Shown: one piece after another, positions 42,644 through 50,954 of the stretch | How the letters are laid out: every line of letters begins with the position of its first letter | Numbering within the stretch: the stretch's first letter is position 1 | Source: Salegentibacter salegens | Lineage (GTDB): Bacteria > Bacteroidota > Bacteroidia > Flavobacteriales > Flavobacteriaceae | Reading direction: 5' to 3' | Assembly: GCF_900142975.1 (NCBI RefSeq) | Contig: NZ_LT670848.1 | Coordinates: forward strand, 2,604,001 to 2,668,000 | Length of the DNA: 64,000 nt | Translations under genes and position numbers: made by a program | Notes under the pieces: model-generated | Told to the model about the DNA's origin: nothing | Database searches by the model: none | Seen by the model: only the letters and a program-made list of their open reading frames with translations

Positions 42644-43674
42644 ACGTAAGTTCGATATAAGAAAATGTAAAAAAAAGAGGAATTGAACAGCAAAGAAAAA
42701 GCAGAGAATTAGTATATTTAAGTATTTTAAAACCAAATATTTAACTAACTCTCTGCTTATGATTTCTATTGATAAAATTACTGATATTTTTTGTTTTATT
42801 GATGAGTTTCATCAAGAATTTGAACAAGCTCAGAATGGACATCTTCTTCAAACTGATTGCGGGATTAAAAGGAGGAATAAAAAATGCAAGTTATCCAATA
42901 GTGAAGTAATGACCCTTATGGTACTCTTCCATTCAGGAAATTTTAGAAATCTAAAACACTTTTATCTTTTCTATGTAAAACCACATTTGAAAAGTGAATT
43001 TCCTGAAACAGTATCTTACAACCGTTTTGTGGAACTTCAACAAAAGGCGGTGGTGCCGATGGCTTTATTCCTGAAAATGTGTTGTTTGGGAAAATGCACT
43101 GGTATTTCCTTTATAGATTCAACACCCTTAAGATCCTGTCATATTAAAAGGGAAAAGCAGCATAAAACTTTCAAAGGAATGGCTGCCAAAGGGCAATGTT
43201 CCATAGGATGGTTTTTTGGGTTCAAACTTCATTTAATCATCAATGATAAAGGAGAAATTCTAGATTTCATGCTTACCCAGGGCAATGTTGATGATAGAGA
43301 ACCTTTAAAAAGTGATAATTTTCATAAGAAGATAATGGGTAAGCTCTATGGCGACAAAGGGTATATAAGCAAAGACCTCTTTGAGAAACTTTTCGTAGAT
43401 GGAGTCCACTTGGTCACCAAGATCAGAAAGAACATGAAGAACAGCTTGATGCATACCTACGACAAAGTGATGTTGAAAAAGAGAGCCATCATAGAAACAG
43501 TAAATGATGAACTCAAGAATATGTGCCAAATCGAACATACCAGGCACAGAAGCTTTGATAATTTCCTGTCAAACCTACTCTCTGGACTCATCGCCTACAG
43601 CTTCTTTCCTAAAAAACCTTCATTAAACCTATAGATTATAGATCAAAGATTATCTGCTTAAGTCGAACTCACGT
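42644..43674 (+). mobile_element. complete IS982-family insertion sequence
   Basis: A 1031-bp element. Terminal inverted repeats are ACGTAAGTTCGATATAAG at 42644-42661 and, on the other strand, ACGTGAGTTCGACTTAAG at 43674-43657 (15 of 18 identical). TAATTA lies directly outside each end (42638-42643, 43675-43680), a plausible target duplication; because TAATTA is itself a palindrome, it could also be part of the repeats. One intact transposase fills the element. Confidence 0.9.
42759..43634 (+). CDS. IS982-family transposase
   Basis: A 291-aa DDE transposase. The N-terminal RRNKKCKLSNSEVMTLMVLFHSGNFRNLKHFYLFYV is typical of IS982. The catalytic residues appear in SFIDSTPLRSC (first Asp), LYGDKGYISKDLF (second Asp) and KKRAIIETVNDELKN (Glu). 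The frame is intact, without stops or shifts, so the element may be active. Lengths of protein and element fit the family. Confidence 0.93.
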   Translation: MISIDKITDIFCFIDEFHQEFEQAQNGHLLQTDCGIKRRNKKCKLSNSEVMTLMVLFHSGNFRNLKHFYLFYVKPHLKSEFPETVSYNRFVELQQKAVVPMALFLKMCCLGKCTGISFIDSTPLRSCHIKREKQHKTFKGMAAKGQCSIGWFFGFKLHLIINDKGEILDFMLTQGNVDDREPLKSDNFHKKIMGKLYGDKGYISKDLFEKLFVDGVHLVTKIRKNMKNSLMHTYDKVMLKKRAIIETVNDELKNMCQIEHTRHRSFDNFLSNLLSGLIAYSFFPKKPSLNL

Positions 43675-43683
43675 TAATTATGA

Positions 43684-44085
43684 CTTCTAGTATGGTGTTC
43701 TCTCGCAACAGCATAGTTTTACTCCCGCCGGGCTGCTTGCTGCTTATGGCCCTCTACCTCCAGCTTCGATATTAAAATAGCCTTCATCGGGCTCGATCAT
43801 ATCTTCAAGTATATAGCGTTCGTCCCTCTAGCCTATCGCCTCCCTACTCTTATTGTACCTTTGACCAGTTGGGTTCATAACGTTCAGTCCCAGCTGGTAC
43901 TAAATCTCCTTACTAAAAAATCTTCTTGTCGCTCAAAAGGCAAATGGTTTATTCCAAATCAAAATAGATTTTGTGTTTTGGTTAAAGTTAAGGTATGTCG
44001 GTCTTCACAGGATTTATATTGGTATGCCCATTTAATTTTGAACAATAATTTGAGGTGCTACCATTCTTAGCGCGCTGTGCCTTTA
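43684..44085 (-). pseudogene. decayed ISXO2/IS1595-type transposase fragment
   Basis: No intact frame, but reading the minus strand across several frames recovers family segments in the right order: a zinc-ribbon-like HLKLLFKIKWAYQYKSC, then FSKEI and QLG, RYEPNWSKVQ, and EDMIEPDEGYFNIEA (43760-43806), whose DEGYF is the first catalytic Asp region of ISXO2-like transposases. Stops and frameshifts separate them. The C-terminal half is missing at the point where the IS982 element now ends. It is not the same sequence as the intact IS1595-family element at 49054. Confidence 0.6.
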
Positions 44086-44114
44086 TTGAACGACAACTAA
44101 TATTCAATTTTTTG

Positions 44115-45140
44115 TCAGCGCCGGGAGGAATCTCTTATTATAAGCTCAGTTTTTAAGATTATCGATTGAGATTTAATAATGTCTTGATTTTCCTCTTCAA
44201 TTTGGCTAATTAATAATTTTGTAGCTGACTGTCCCATCTGGAATGCTCTATCATTAATAGTGCTAAGGTGAGGCTCAATAATTTCGGAAATCGGATAATT
44301 ACTAAAACCGACAACTGCAAGTTCCTGGGGAATTTTTATATGGGCCTTATTAAATATTTGAACTACACTTACTGCGGTGTAATCATTAGCACAAAAAATT
44401 CCATCAGGTAATTCAGGCTGGGCAAGAAAATTTTTTGCGCAAGCAACCCCTTCGGCATAGCTAAGTTCTTTGGTTTCCAGAAGAAGGCCTGGCTCGATGG
44501 GTAGATTGTATTTCTTAAGAGCGGCCAAATATCCATTTGCTCTTGCTCTGAAAATCCCAGTAGATTGAAGACCTGCAATATGGGCTATACGCCTACAGCC
44601 TATCTTTATTAGATGTTCTGTAGCCTTGAAAGCTGAATCAAAATCATTAATGGCTACTTTATTTACTTCTAGATCATCGGGAATTCTATCATAAAACACT
44701 AGGGGAACCTTTAACTTTTCTAACTTTTTGAAATGGTCGTAGTTGTTGGTTTCCATAGCCAGACATACAATGATGCCTTCTACCATTTTATTGTGAAGGA
44801 TTTTTATAATTTCCTTTTCTCTTTTATAAGAATCCTGTGATTGAAAAATGGTGACATTATATCCAGATCGATATGCACACTCTTCTATTCCACTAATAAC
44901 AAGACTGTGGAAATGGATGTTAATTTTAGGGACAATTACTCCAATTGATCGAGTTTTTTTATTTCGGAAGCTAGAAGCAATAAAATCAGGTGTAAAACCT
45001 AATTCATCCACCTTCTCCTTAACGATTTTTTTAGTTTTAGCACTAATTCCCGGGTGATCTTTAAGAGCCCTTGAAATAGTACTGGGCGCTAAATTCAACT
45101 CTTTAGAAATATCTTTTAGGGTAATTCTTTTTTTACTCAT
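44115..45140 (-). CDS. LacI-family transcriptional regulator
   Basis: A 341-aa regulator from the ATG at 45140; an upstream TTG would add three residues inside the operator. The N-terminal helix-turn-helix is ITLKDISKELNLAPSTISRALKDHPGIS, followed by the hinge helix region FTPDFIASSFRNKKTRSIGVIVP and a periplasmic-binding-like sugar-sensing domain with IFCANDYTAVSV and AVVGFSN. It diverges from susC. Two identical palindromes in the shared 255-bp gap are its likely operators, so it probably represses itself and the utilization locus until a sugar inducer binds. Confidence 0.93.
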   Translation of the reverse strand: MSKKRITLKDISKELNLAPSTISRALKDHPGISAKTKKIVKEKVDELGFTPDFIASSFRNKKTRSIGVIVPKINIHFHSLVISGIEECAYRSGYNVTIFQSQDSYKREKEIIKILHNKMVEGIIVCLAMETNNYDHFKKLEKLKVPLVFYDRIPDDLEVNKVAINDFDSAFKATEHLIKIGCRRIAHIAGLQSTGIFRARANGYLAALKKYNLPIEPGLLLETKELSYAEGVACAKNFLAQPELPDGIFCANDYTAVSVVQIFNKAHIKIPQELAVVGFSNYPISEIIEPHLSTINDRAFQMGQSATKLLISQIEEENQDIIKSQSIILKTELIIRDSSRR

Positions 45141-45145
45141 TAAGA

Positions 45146-45161
45146 ACAAACGTTTGCATAA
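45146..45161. promoter_or_regulatory. LacI-type operator 1
   Basis: ACAAACGTTTGCATAA, with the perfect palindrome CAAACGTTTG. It lies five bases upstream of the regulator's start codon, which suggests autoregulation. It is identical over 16 bases to operator 2. Confidence 0.8.
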
Positions 45162-45306
45162 TATATTTTAATATCTACGTGTTTTAAATAGACATCTTGA
45201 GACTATTTAAATATAATAATTTGATAATTAGACATTTAAGAATTATCAAATATAGTGATTTATAATTATATTTTAAAATTATTCTAAATATTTACAAAAA
45301 ATTAAG

Positions 45307-45322
45307 ACAAACGTTTGCATAA
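45307..45322. promoter_or_regulatory. LacI-type operator 2 overlapping the susC promoter
   Basis: A second ACAAACGTTTGCATAA in the same orientation, 161 bp from the first. Its TTTG (45314-45317) doubles as the predicted -33 box of susC, so bound repressor would block the promoter. Confidence 0.82.
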
Positions 45323-45345
45323 ATGTTATTTTACTTTTACATTTG
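45314..45345 (+). promoter_or_regulatory. susC promoter
   Basis: TTTG at 45314-45317 and TACATTTG at 45338-45345, 20 bp apart, match the Bacteroidetes -33/-7 consensus. The leader to the ATG at 45396 is about 45 nt. Confidence 0.75.
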
Positions 45346-45395
45346 AATATGATTATTAACATATTTTCAAATAAAAACCAACTAAAACTTGTTTT

Positions 45396-48300
45396 ATGAG
45401 GAATACACACAGGTCGGGATTCTTAAGAGTTGAGGGATCTTATAATTTATTTAAGTTGGCTATCTCAATTTTTTTTCTGTTCAAAATAATGGGTGTTCAG
45501 GCGCAGGATGTTCAAGTGTCAGGAGTAGTAACAGATGGGGATAGTGGGGCTCCTCTTTTAGGGGTGAATGTAATTGTTGAAGGTTCTAATTTGGGGACAG
45601 CAACTGATTTAAATGGTGAATATAGTTTGAATAATCTTTCTCCAGATGATATTCTCTCTTTTACTTTTGTTGGATATGAAACTCAGGAAGTTCTTGTTGC
45701 TGAAAATTCAACAATTGATGTTGCACTGGTAGCGTCAGCAGATCAGTTGGAAGAAATGGTTGTGGTGGGATATGGAAGGAAAAAGAAACGTAATCTCACA
45801 GGTTCAGTTGTTTCTGTTGGGAGTGAGGAGATTGAACAGACCAATCTGCAAGACCCAATTTCTGTGCTTCAGGGTCGTGCTGCTGGAGTTGAAGTGGTTT
45901 CTAATTCTGGTGCTCCTGGAGGAGGTATGAGTATTCGAGTTCGAGGGAATTCTTCCTTGAATTCTGGCAATTCACCTTTGTATGTTGTGGATGGGGTGCC
46001 AATAGAATCATCTTCAATGTCTTCATTAAACGGTACAGAAAACTTTGGTCTGAATCCACTTGCTGATATAAATCCAAATGATATTGAATCAATTGAAATT
46101 TTGAAAGATGCGGCTTCTACTGCTATATACGGTAGTAGAGCCGCTAATGGGGTTGTAATGATTACTACGAAGCGAGGAAAGGAAGGTAAGGCTCAGATAG
46201 ATTTAAACCTTCAGGCTGGAGTTAGTGAGATAACAAGGCGTCTTAGTGTACTTAATGCTAGCCAATATCGACAAGTAATAAAGGATTCATATCGTAATAT
46301 GGAAAATCCTGTAGAATTGAATTGGGCAATAAGGGACTCTTTGAATCCGAGAAACAACGGGGATGTAGATTGGCAGGATGAGCTGTTGCGTATAGCGCCA
46401 CAATATAAAGTAGATATTTCTATAAGAGGTGGGGCGGAAAATGTAAAATACGCCTGGAGTTCCTCTTTTTTAAATCAAGATGGTATTATATTGAATAATA
46501 ACTACAAGCGTGTGACTTCACGGTTAAATGTAGATTTCGATATTTCGGATAAAGTTAGGGTTGGGCAGAGCTTTGCATATACTAATAGTGCTAATAATAG
46601 AATTAATGCTGGAGGGTCCGGTAATTTAAGTGTGATACGGGAATTACTAATTCGTCCACCTTCCTATTCTATGTACTTGCCTGATGGTTCGCTTAATGGG
46701 TATCAGTCAGGACGACGAAATCCGGTTGGAATAGCGAAATATGCTACCAATCTCAATAAAAGTAATCGTGTTATTGGTAGCCAGTATATGGAAATAGATA
46801 TCTTGGATGGCTTAACCTTTCGTAGTAATTTAAATTTAGATTTTTTGGCTATGAAAGAAGATGAGTTTATGCCTTCCATACTTGACTATCGTGAAGGATA
46901 TAATTCAGGAGGTGTCAGGGCCATTAATAATCTTACATGGGGAAATGAAAATTTTCTAACTTATAATAAAGTTGTTAATGATGATCATAACTTCGGGGGA
47001 CTTCTGGGGTTTAGCTTCCAAAATTGGAAATATGAAAGAACGGGTCTCGATGGGATGTTCTTTCCGAGCGATAATATACGAACCCTGAATGCTGCCGGAA
47101 CTATTTCCAATCAAGAAGCTAATATTTCTACAGAACATTCTATGCTTTCTTATTTTGGGAGAGTCTCTTATGATTATAAAGGACGCTACTTGATAGAGGC
47201 AAATTTAAGGGCAGATGGCTCATCTCGTTTTGGGAAAGATCAACGATTTGGATATTTCCCTTCGGCTTCAATAGGTTGGCGTTTTTCGGAAGAGGCTTTC
47301 CTGGAAAACTTTAAGATACTTAATGATGCAAAATTACGCTTTAGTGTTGGATCTACTGGAAATGAGTCAATTGGGAATTATACTTCCCAGGGAGTATTTG
47401 CAGTAGGAACAAATTATCTGGACTTTTCCGGAGCTGCTCCAACGGTAATGCCTAATTCAGGACTTACCTGGGAAACTACTACTCAGTACAATGCCGGTCT
47501 AGATATAGCTATGTGGGCAAATCGCGTTATATTGAATGCAGATGCTTATCTAAAGAAAACAGAAGATCTACTTTATGCAGTGCCGATTCCTAGAACTACC
47601 GGGTTCAATTCGATAACCCAAAATATTGGTAGTATTGAGAATCGAGGAGTTGAATTTATGGTTACAAGCCGTAATTTGGTAGATGATTTTAAATGGACTA
47701 CCAATTTTAATATTAGCACCAATCGTAACAAAGTCACTTCTTTACCTGAAAATGTTTTAACAAATGGATTTATTCAAAATGGTCAGTATCATATTCTACA
47801 AGAAGGCCTACCTATTGGGACTTTTTACGGCTGGCAATTTGATGGTGTGTATGCCAGCGATCAGGATAACGTCAATGGTGTTACTAATGGAGCCCTTGGG
47901 TCTGAGTATCAAGGAGGGGATCCAATATGGAATGACCTTAACGGAGATAATATCATAGATCAGGATGACCGACAAATTATTGGAAATGCAGAGGCAGATT
48001 TCTTCGGCGGAATTTCTAATGAGTTCTCTTATGAGAACTTCTCATTAAATGTATTCTTTCAGTATTCCTATGGGAATGATATTTATAGCGAAATAAACCA
48101 TCAACGTAATGCGGTGGTGCGATATAACAATTTATCAACAGATGCCTTAGACCGATGGAGAGAGCAAGGTGATATTACTGATTTCCCTAGACCAGTTCGA
48201 GATGATCCTTTACAATCAGATAGTAGGGTTCAGAGTCGTTGGGTTGAAGACGGCTCTTACATTAAACTTAAGAATGTACATCTTCGATATAGTGTGCCTG

Positions 48301-48491
48301 AGGCTTTTGTGAATCGTTTCGGAATTGGGAGTCTGGACGCATATCTTACAGCGACAAATTTAATTACCTGGACTGAATATACTGGATTTGATCCCGATGT
48401 CAATTCTTATAGTGGATTACGTATGGGGGTGGATGAAGGATCTTATCCGCAAAGTAGAACTATAATTTTCGGATTAAATTTTGGATTTTAA
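45396..48491 (+). CDS. susC: SusC/RagA-family TonB-dependent transporter
   Basis: A 1031-aa outer-membrane glycan importer. After a signal region (to about 38, GVQAQDVQVSG) there is a carboxypeptidase-regulatory-like domain (VSGVVTDGDSGAPLLGVNVIVEGSNLGTATD), a TonB-box-like EMVVVGYG, the plug (QGRAAGVEVVSNSGAPGGG, IEILKDAASTAIYGSRAANGVVMITTK), and the barrel ending YPQSRTIIFGLNFGF. The last strand and C-terminal Phe are typical. It should move oligosaccharides captured by SusD across the outer membrane. It is first in the locus and controlled by the LacI operators. Confidence 0.95.
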   Translation: MRNTHRSGFLRVEGSYNLFKLAISIFFLFKIMGVQAQDVQVSGVVTDGDSGAPLLGVNVIVEGSNLGTATDLNGEYSLNNLSPDDILSFTFVGYETQEVLVAENSTIDVALVASADQLEEMVVVGYGRKKKRNLTGSVVSVGSEEIEQTNLQDPISVLQGRAAGVEVVSNSGAPGGGMSIRVRGNSSLNSGNSPLYVVDGVPIESSSMSSLNGTENFGLNPLADINPNDIESIEILKDAASTAIYGSRAANGVVMITTKRGKEGKAQIDLNLQAGVSEITRRLSVLNASQYRQVIKDSYRNMENPVELNWAIRDSLNPRNNGDVDWQDELLRIAPQYKVDISIRGGAENVKYAWSSSFLNQDGIILNNNYKRVTSRLNVDFDISDKVRVGQSFAYTNSANNRINAGGSGNLSVIRELLIRPPSYSMYLPDGSLNGYQSGRRNPVGIAKYATNLNKSNRVIGSQYMEIDILDGLTFRSNLNLDFLAMKEDEFMPSILDYREGYNSGGVRAINNLTWGNENFLTYNKVVNDDHNFGGLLGFSFQNWKYERTGLDGMFFPSDNIRTLNAAGTISNQEANISTEHSMLSYFGRVSYDYKGRYLIEANLRADGSSRFGKDQRFGYFPSASIGWRFSEEAFLENFKILNDAKLRFSVGSTGNESIGNYTSQGVFAVGTNYLDFSGAAPTVMPNSGLTWETTTQYNAGLDIAMWANRVILNADAYLKKTEDLLYAVPIPRTTGFNSITQNIGSIENRGVEFMVTSRNLVDDFKWTTNFNISTNRNKVTSLPENVLTNGFIQNGQYHILQEGLPIGTFYGWQFDGVYASDQDNVNGVTNGALGSEYQGGDPIWNDLNGDNIIDQDDRQIIGNAEADFFGGISNEFSYENFSLNVFFQYSYGNDIYSEINHQRNAVVRYNNLSTDALDRWREQGDITDFPRPVRDDPLQSDSRVQSRWVEDGSYIKLKNVHLRYSVPEAFVNRFGIGSLDAYLTATNLITWTEYTGFDPDVNSYSGLRMGVDEGSYPQSRTIIFGLNFGF

Positions 48492-49045
48492 AAATAAGCA
48501 TATGAAAAAAATTAACAACATAATTATTGGTTTTATTGTTTTAACCTGCGTGGCTTGTTCAGAAGATTTACTGGATAAAGATCCAGTAAGTAGTTTCTCA
48601 GCGCAAGGTTTTTATCAAAACGCAAGTGACGCTCAGGCTGGAGTTTACGGTACTTACGATGCTTTACAATCCGTAATGAGGGTGAATTTTGCCTACTGGG
48701 GAGAAGGTCGAGCAGACGCCGTAAGCACTATTCAGGCCGGTGATCCTGGGCTTTTACAACAGAATAATCTTACTCCTATAATGAGTTCGGCTAGCTGGAA
48801 TAATCTATACGAAATGATAAGCCGTGCGAATTATGCAATTAAATATATTCCTGATGTCTTCGGGGAGGATAGTCCGCTTGGTGGAGAGCTTATGGGGCAG
48901 GCAAGAGCATTACGGGCACTGGGGTATTTTTATGCCGTTCGTATCTGGGGGGATGTGCCTTTGATCCTGGAACCATACGAAAGTATAGATCAGGATATAT
49001 TCTTAGAAAAAGCGGATGAATCGCAAATAATGGATCAAATAATTG

Positions 49046-49053
49046 ATGATTTG
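49046..49053 (+). repeat. target-site duplication, left copy
   Basis: ATGATTTG directly before the IS1595-family element; identical to the right copy at 50103-50110. Eight bases is the usual duplication for this family. Confidence 0.9.
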
Positions 49054-49079
49054 AGCTTTGTTCTAAGATGAATATGTCT

Positions 49080-49087
49080 TATATTTG
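49080..49087 (+). promoter_or_regulatory. -7 box of the IS1595-family transposase
   Basis: TATATTTG, an exact TAnnTTTG match, 17 bp before the transposase ATG. It points into the element and, if read-through occurs, towards the 3' part of susD and the genes beyond. Confidence 0.6.
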
Positions 49088-49104
49088 TGTAAAACTATAT
49101 AGAT

Positions 49105-50100
49105 ATGATACCTTCAGATTTCAGGGATTTTTTCGTTAATAGTCCAGCGACTGTTCAACAAGAGATAGTGGCTTCGTTGCTATCATTGTCTTTGCAAGAA
49201 AGTGAAGTAAAGGACAGCAACGAGGCAAAAGCAGTTACCTGTCCTCATTGCTCAGAAAAGCGTGTTCGTGCCAATGGCAAGCTCAAAGGCGTTCAACGCT
49301 ATGTTTGCAATGGCTGTAAGAAGAATTTCAGTGAGACCACAGGTAAGTTTTGGTATAATATAAAAAAGAAAGAGAAGTTAAATCGGTATTTATACTGTTT
49401 GTTGTCGGGCTACAGTATCAGGAAAAGTGCAGAAGAGACGGAGATATCAATTCAAACGTCCTTTGATTGGAGACATAAATTGCTCACGTCATTTTCCAGT
49501 GTTTCGGTAGAAGAGTTTCAGGGCATAGTCGAAAGCGATGACCTGTTCTTTGCCTACTCAGAAAAAGGAGGACGTCATTTAGGTAGAAAACCGAAAATGC
49601 GAGGAGAAAAAGCAAGCAAAGCAGGCATAAGTGATGAAAAAGTAGCTGTAGTGGCAACTTGTGATAGATCTGGAAACAAAGACTTTAAAGTGGCCACAAG
49701 AGGTCGTATCAGTAAAGAGGATCTGAATAGAATACTTAAAGGGAAACTTGATAAAGCTGACGTACTCTGCAGCGACAGCCATAGAAGTTATGGTGCTTTT
49801 GCAAAAGCCAACACAATTGCCCATAAAAAGTTCAACACCTCAAAGGGACAGCGAACCGTAGATAAGGTGTACCATGTCCAGAATGTAAACAATATGGATA
49901 TGAGATTGAGAAAGTTCATGGATTCTTTCAATGGGGTAGCTACAAAATACTTACAGAATTACTTGAATTGGTTCTTGGTACTTGAAAAAATCAAGAACTC
50001 AACCAGTAAAATGGCAACAGTTACAGCCATTGCCTTTGCTTCAAATAGCGCATGGTACGAGTACAAACAACAACTATTCAATATGCTAATTAGAACTTAG
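49105..50100 (+). CDS. IS1595-family transposase
   Basis: A 331-aa transposase. A zinc ribbon (CPHCSEKRVRANGKLKGVQR, then CNGCKKNF) is followed by a helix-turn-helix-like stretch (GYSIRKSAEETEISIQTSFDWRHKLL) and the DDE-type core: VESDDLFFAY (first Asp), DVLCSDSHRSYGAFAKAN (second Asp), then VQNVNNMDMRLRKFMDSFNG, with the third site as Asn as in much of the family. The frame is intact. It ends two bases before the right terminus. Confidence 0.92.
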   Translation: MIPSDFRDFFVNSPATVQQEIVASLLSLSLQESEVKDSNEAKAVTCPHCSEKRVRANGKLKGVQRYVCNGCKKNFSETTGKFWYNIKKKEKLNRYLYCLLSGYSIRKSAEETEISIQTSFDWRHKLLTSFSSVSVEEFQGIVESDDLFFAYSEKGGRHLGRKPKMRGEKASKAGISDEKVAVVATCDRSGNKDFKVATRGRISKEDLNRILKGKLDKADVLCSDSHRSYGAFAKANTIAHKKFNTSKGQRTVDKVYHVQNVNNMDMRLRKFMDSFNGVATKYLQNYLNWFLVLEKIKNSTSKMATVTAIAFASNSAWYEYKQQLFNMLIRT

Positions 50101-50102
50101 CC

Positions 50103-50110
50103 ATGATTTG
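50103..50110 (+). repeat. target-site duplication, right copy
   Basis: ATGATTTG directly after the IS1595-family element, matching 49046-49053. Confidence 0.9.
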
Positions 50111-50954
50111 CAATTTGCGGCTGAAAATTGTCGTGCATCATATGGTGGGGAACGAGATAGGATTCTAATAACCCAAGGCGCAGCTCAAGGTTTTTTGACA
50201 CAAGTCTATATGTGGAGAAGAGATTATTCTAATGCTATTGGCTCTGCAAATCAAGTGATTGATAATCCTCTTTATAGTTTGGTTAGTATTAGCGATTGGT
50301 CAAGTATTTTTACTACAGGACTTTCATCAGAAAGTATTTTTGAGGTAGGTTATAACGATGTGCAAACCAATGGGTTAAGAGTTCTTTACGCTTTAGGATC
50401 AGATAGTAATTATTTTCCAAATGAAAAGTTTAGAAATTCTTTTGAAGAGGATGATCAGAGACGTCAAAAAATATATGATACCACGCAGATAGAACCACGT
50501 ATGATATGGAAGTACTTCGGTGAGGGATTTAATGATGAGAGTCCGAACCCCTCAGAGAATAATATCGTTCTTCTTCGTTTGGCTGATATCCTGCTATTGA
50601 AAGCTGAGGCTCACGCAAAATTAGGCGAGGATGACGATGCTCTCGACATGTTGAATACTATACGTAATCGTGCAGGCTTAGAGAGTCTCGACCAAACTGA
50701 TGCTCAAAGCCAGTACGGAAGTATTCTTGAAGCTATTTATCAAGAACGTTATATCGAACTTTCATTTGAAGGGCATCGCTGGTTTGATCTAATAAGGACT
50801 GAACGTGCTATTGAAGTGATGCAACCTCTAAATGGCTTGAGTGATCCCGCAAACCTTGTATGGCCTATCCATGAAGATGCGATTAACCGCAATCTAAATC
50901 TTGAGCAGAATGCGTTCTACCAATAAATTCATTAAAACTTTAAATTAACTAGTT

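Larger units (their letters stand above)
49054..50102 (+). mobile_element. IS1595-family insertion sequence in susD
   Basis: A 1049-bp element. Left end AGCTTTGTTCTAAGATGAAT and right end (reverse strand) GGCTAAGTTCTAATTAGCAT share about 16 of 22 bases, centred on GTTCTAA. Perfect 8-bp duplications flank it, so the insertion is probably recent. One intact transposase gene lies inside, with a TATATTTG promoter box at 49080-49087. Confidence 0.92.
48502..50926 (+). pseudogene. susD: susD interrupted by an IS1595-family element
   Basis: Codons 1-184 (48502-49053) and the remaining 271 codons plus stop (50111-50926) join in frame if the element and one copy of the 8-bp ATGATTTG duplication are removed, restoring MDQIIDDLQFAAENC and a 455-aa SusD. 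Features: lipobox CVACSED (Cys19), the SusD N-terminal YGTYDALQ and ARALRALGYFYAVRIWGDVPL, then DILLLKAEAHAKLG and EFSFEGHRWFDLIRT-like IELSFEGHRWFDLIRT. SusD forms the lid of SusC. As it stands, the first part runs five codons into the element and stops at 49071, giving a 189-aa fragment. Confidence 0.93.

Noticed and set aside
43861-44070. 69-codon plus-strand frame in the IS scrapyard
   Set aside because: Starts at TTG, no recognisable motif, and the same DNA reads as a decayed transposase on the other strand.
49054-49071. The short susD frame as a naturally short gene
   Set aside because: Its last five codons are IS1595 end sequence, and the remainder of SusD continues in frame on the other side of the element.
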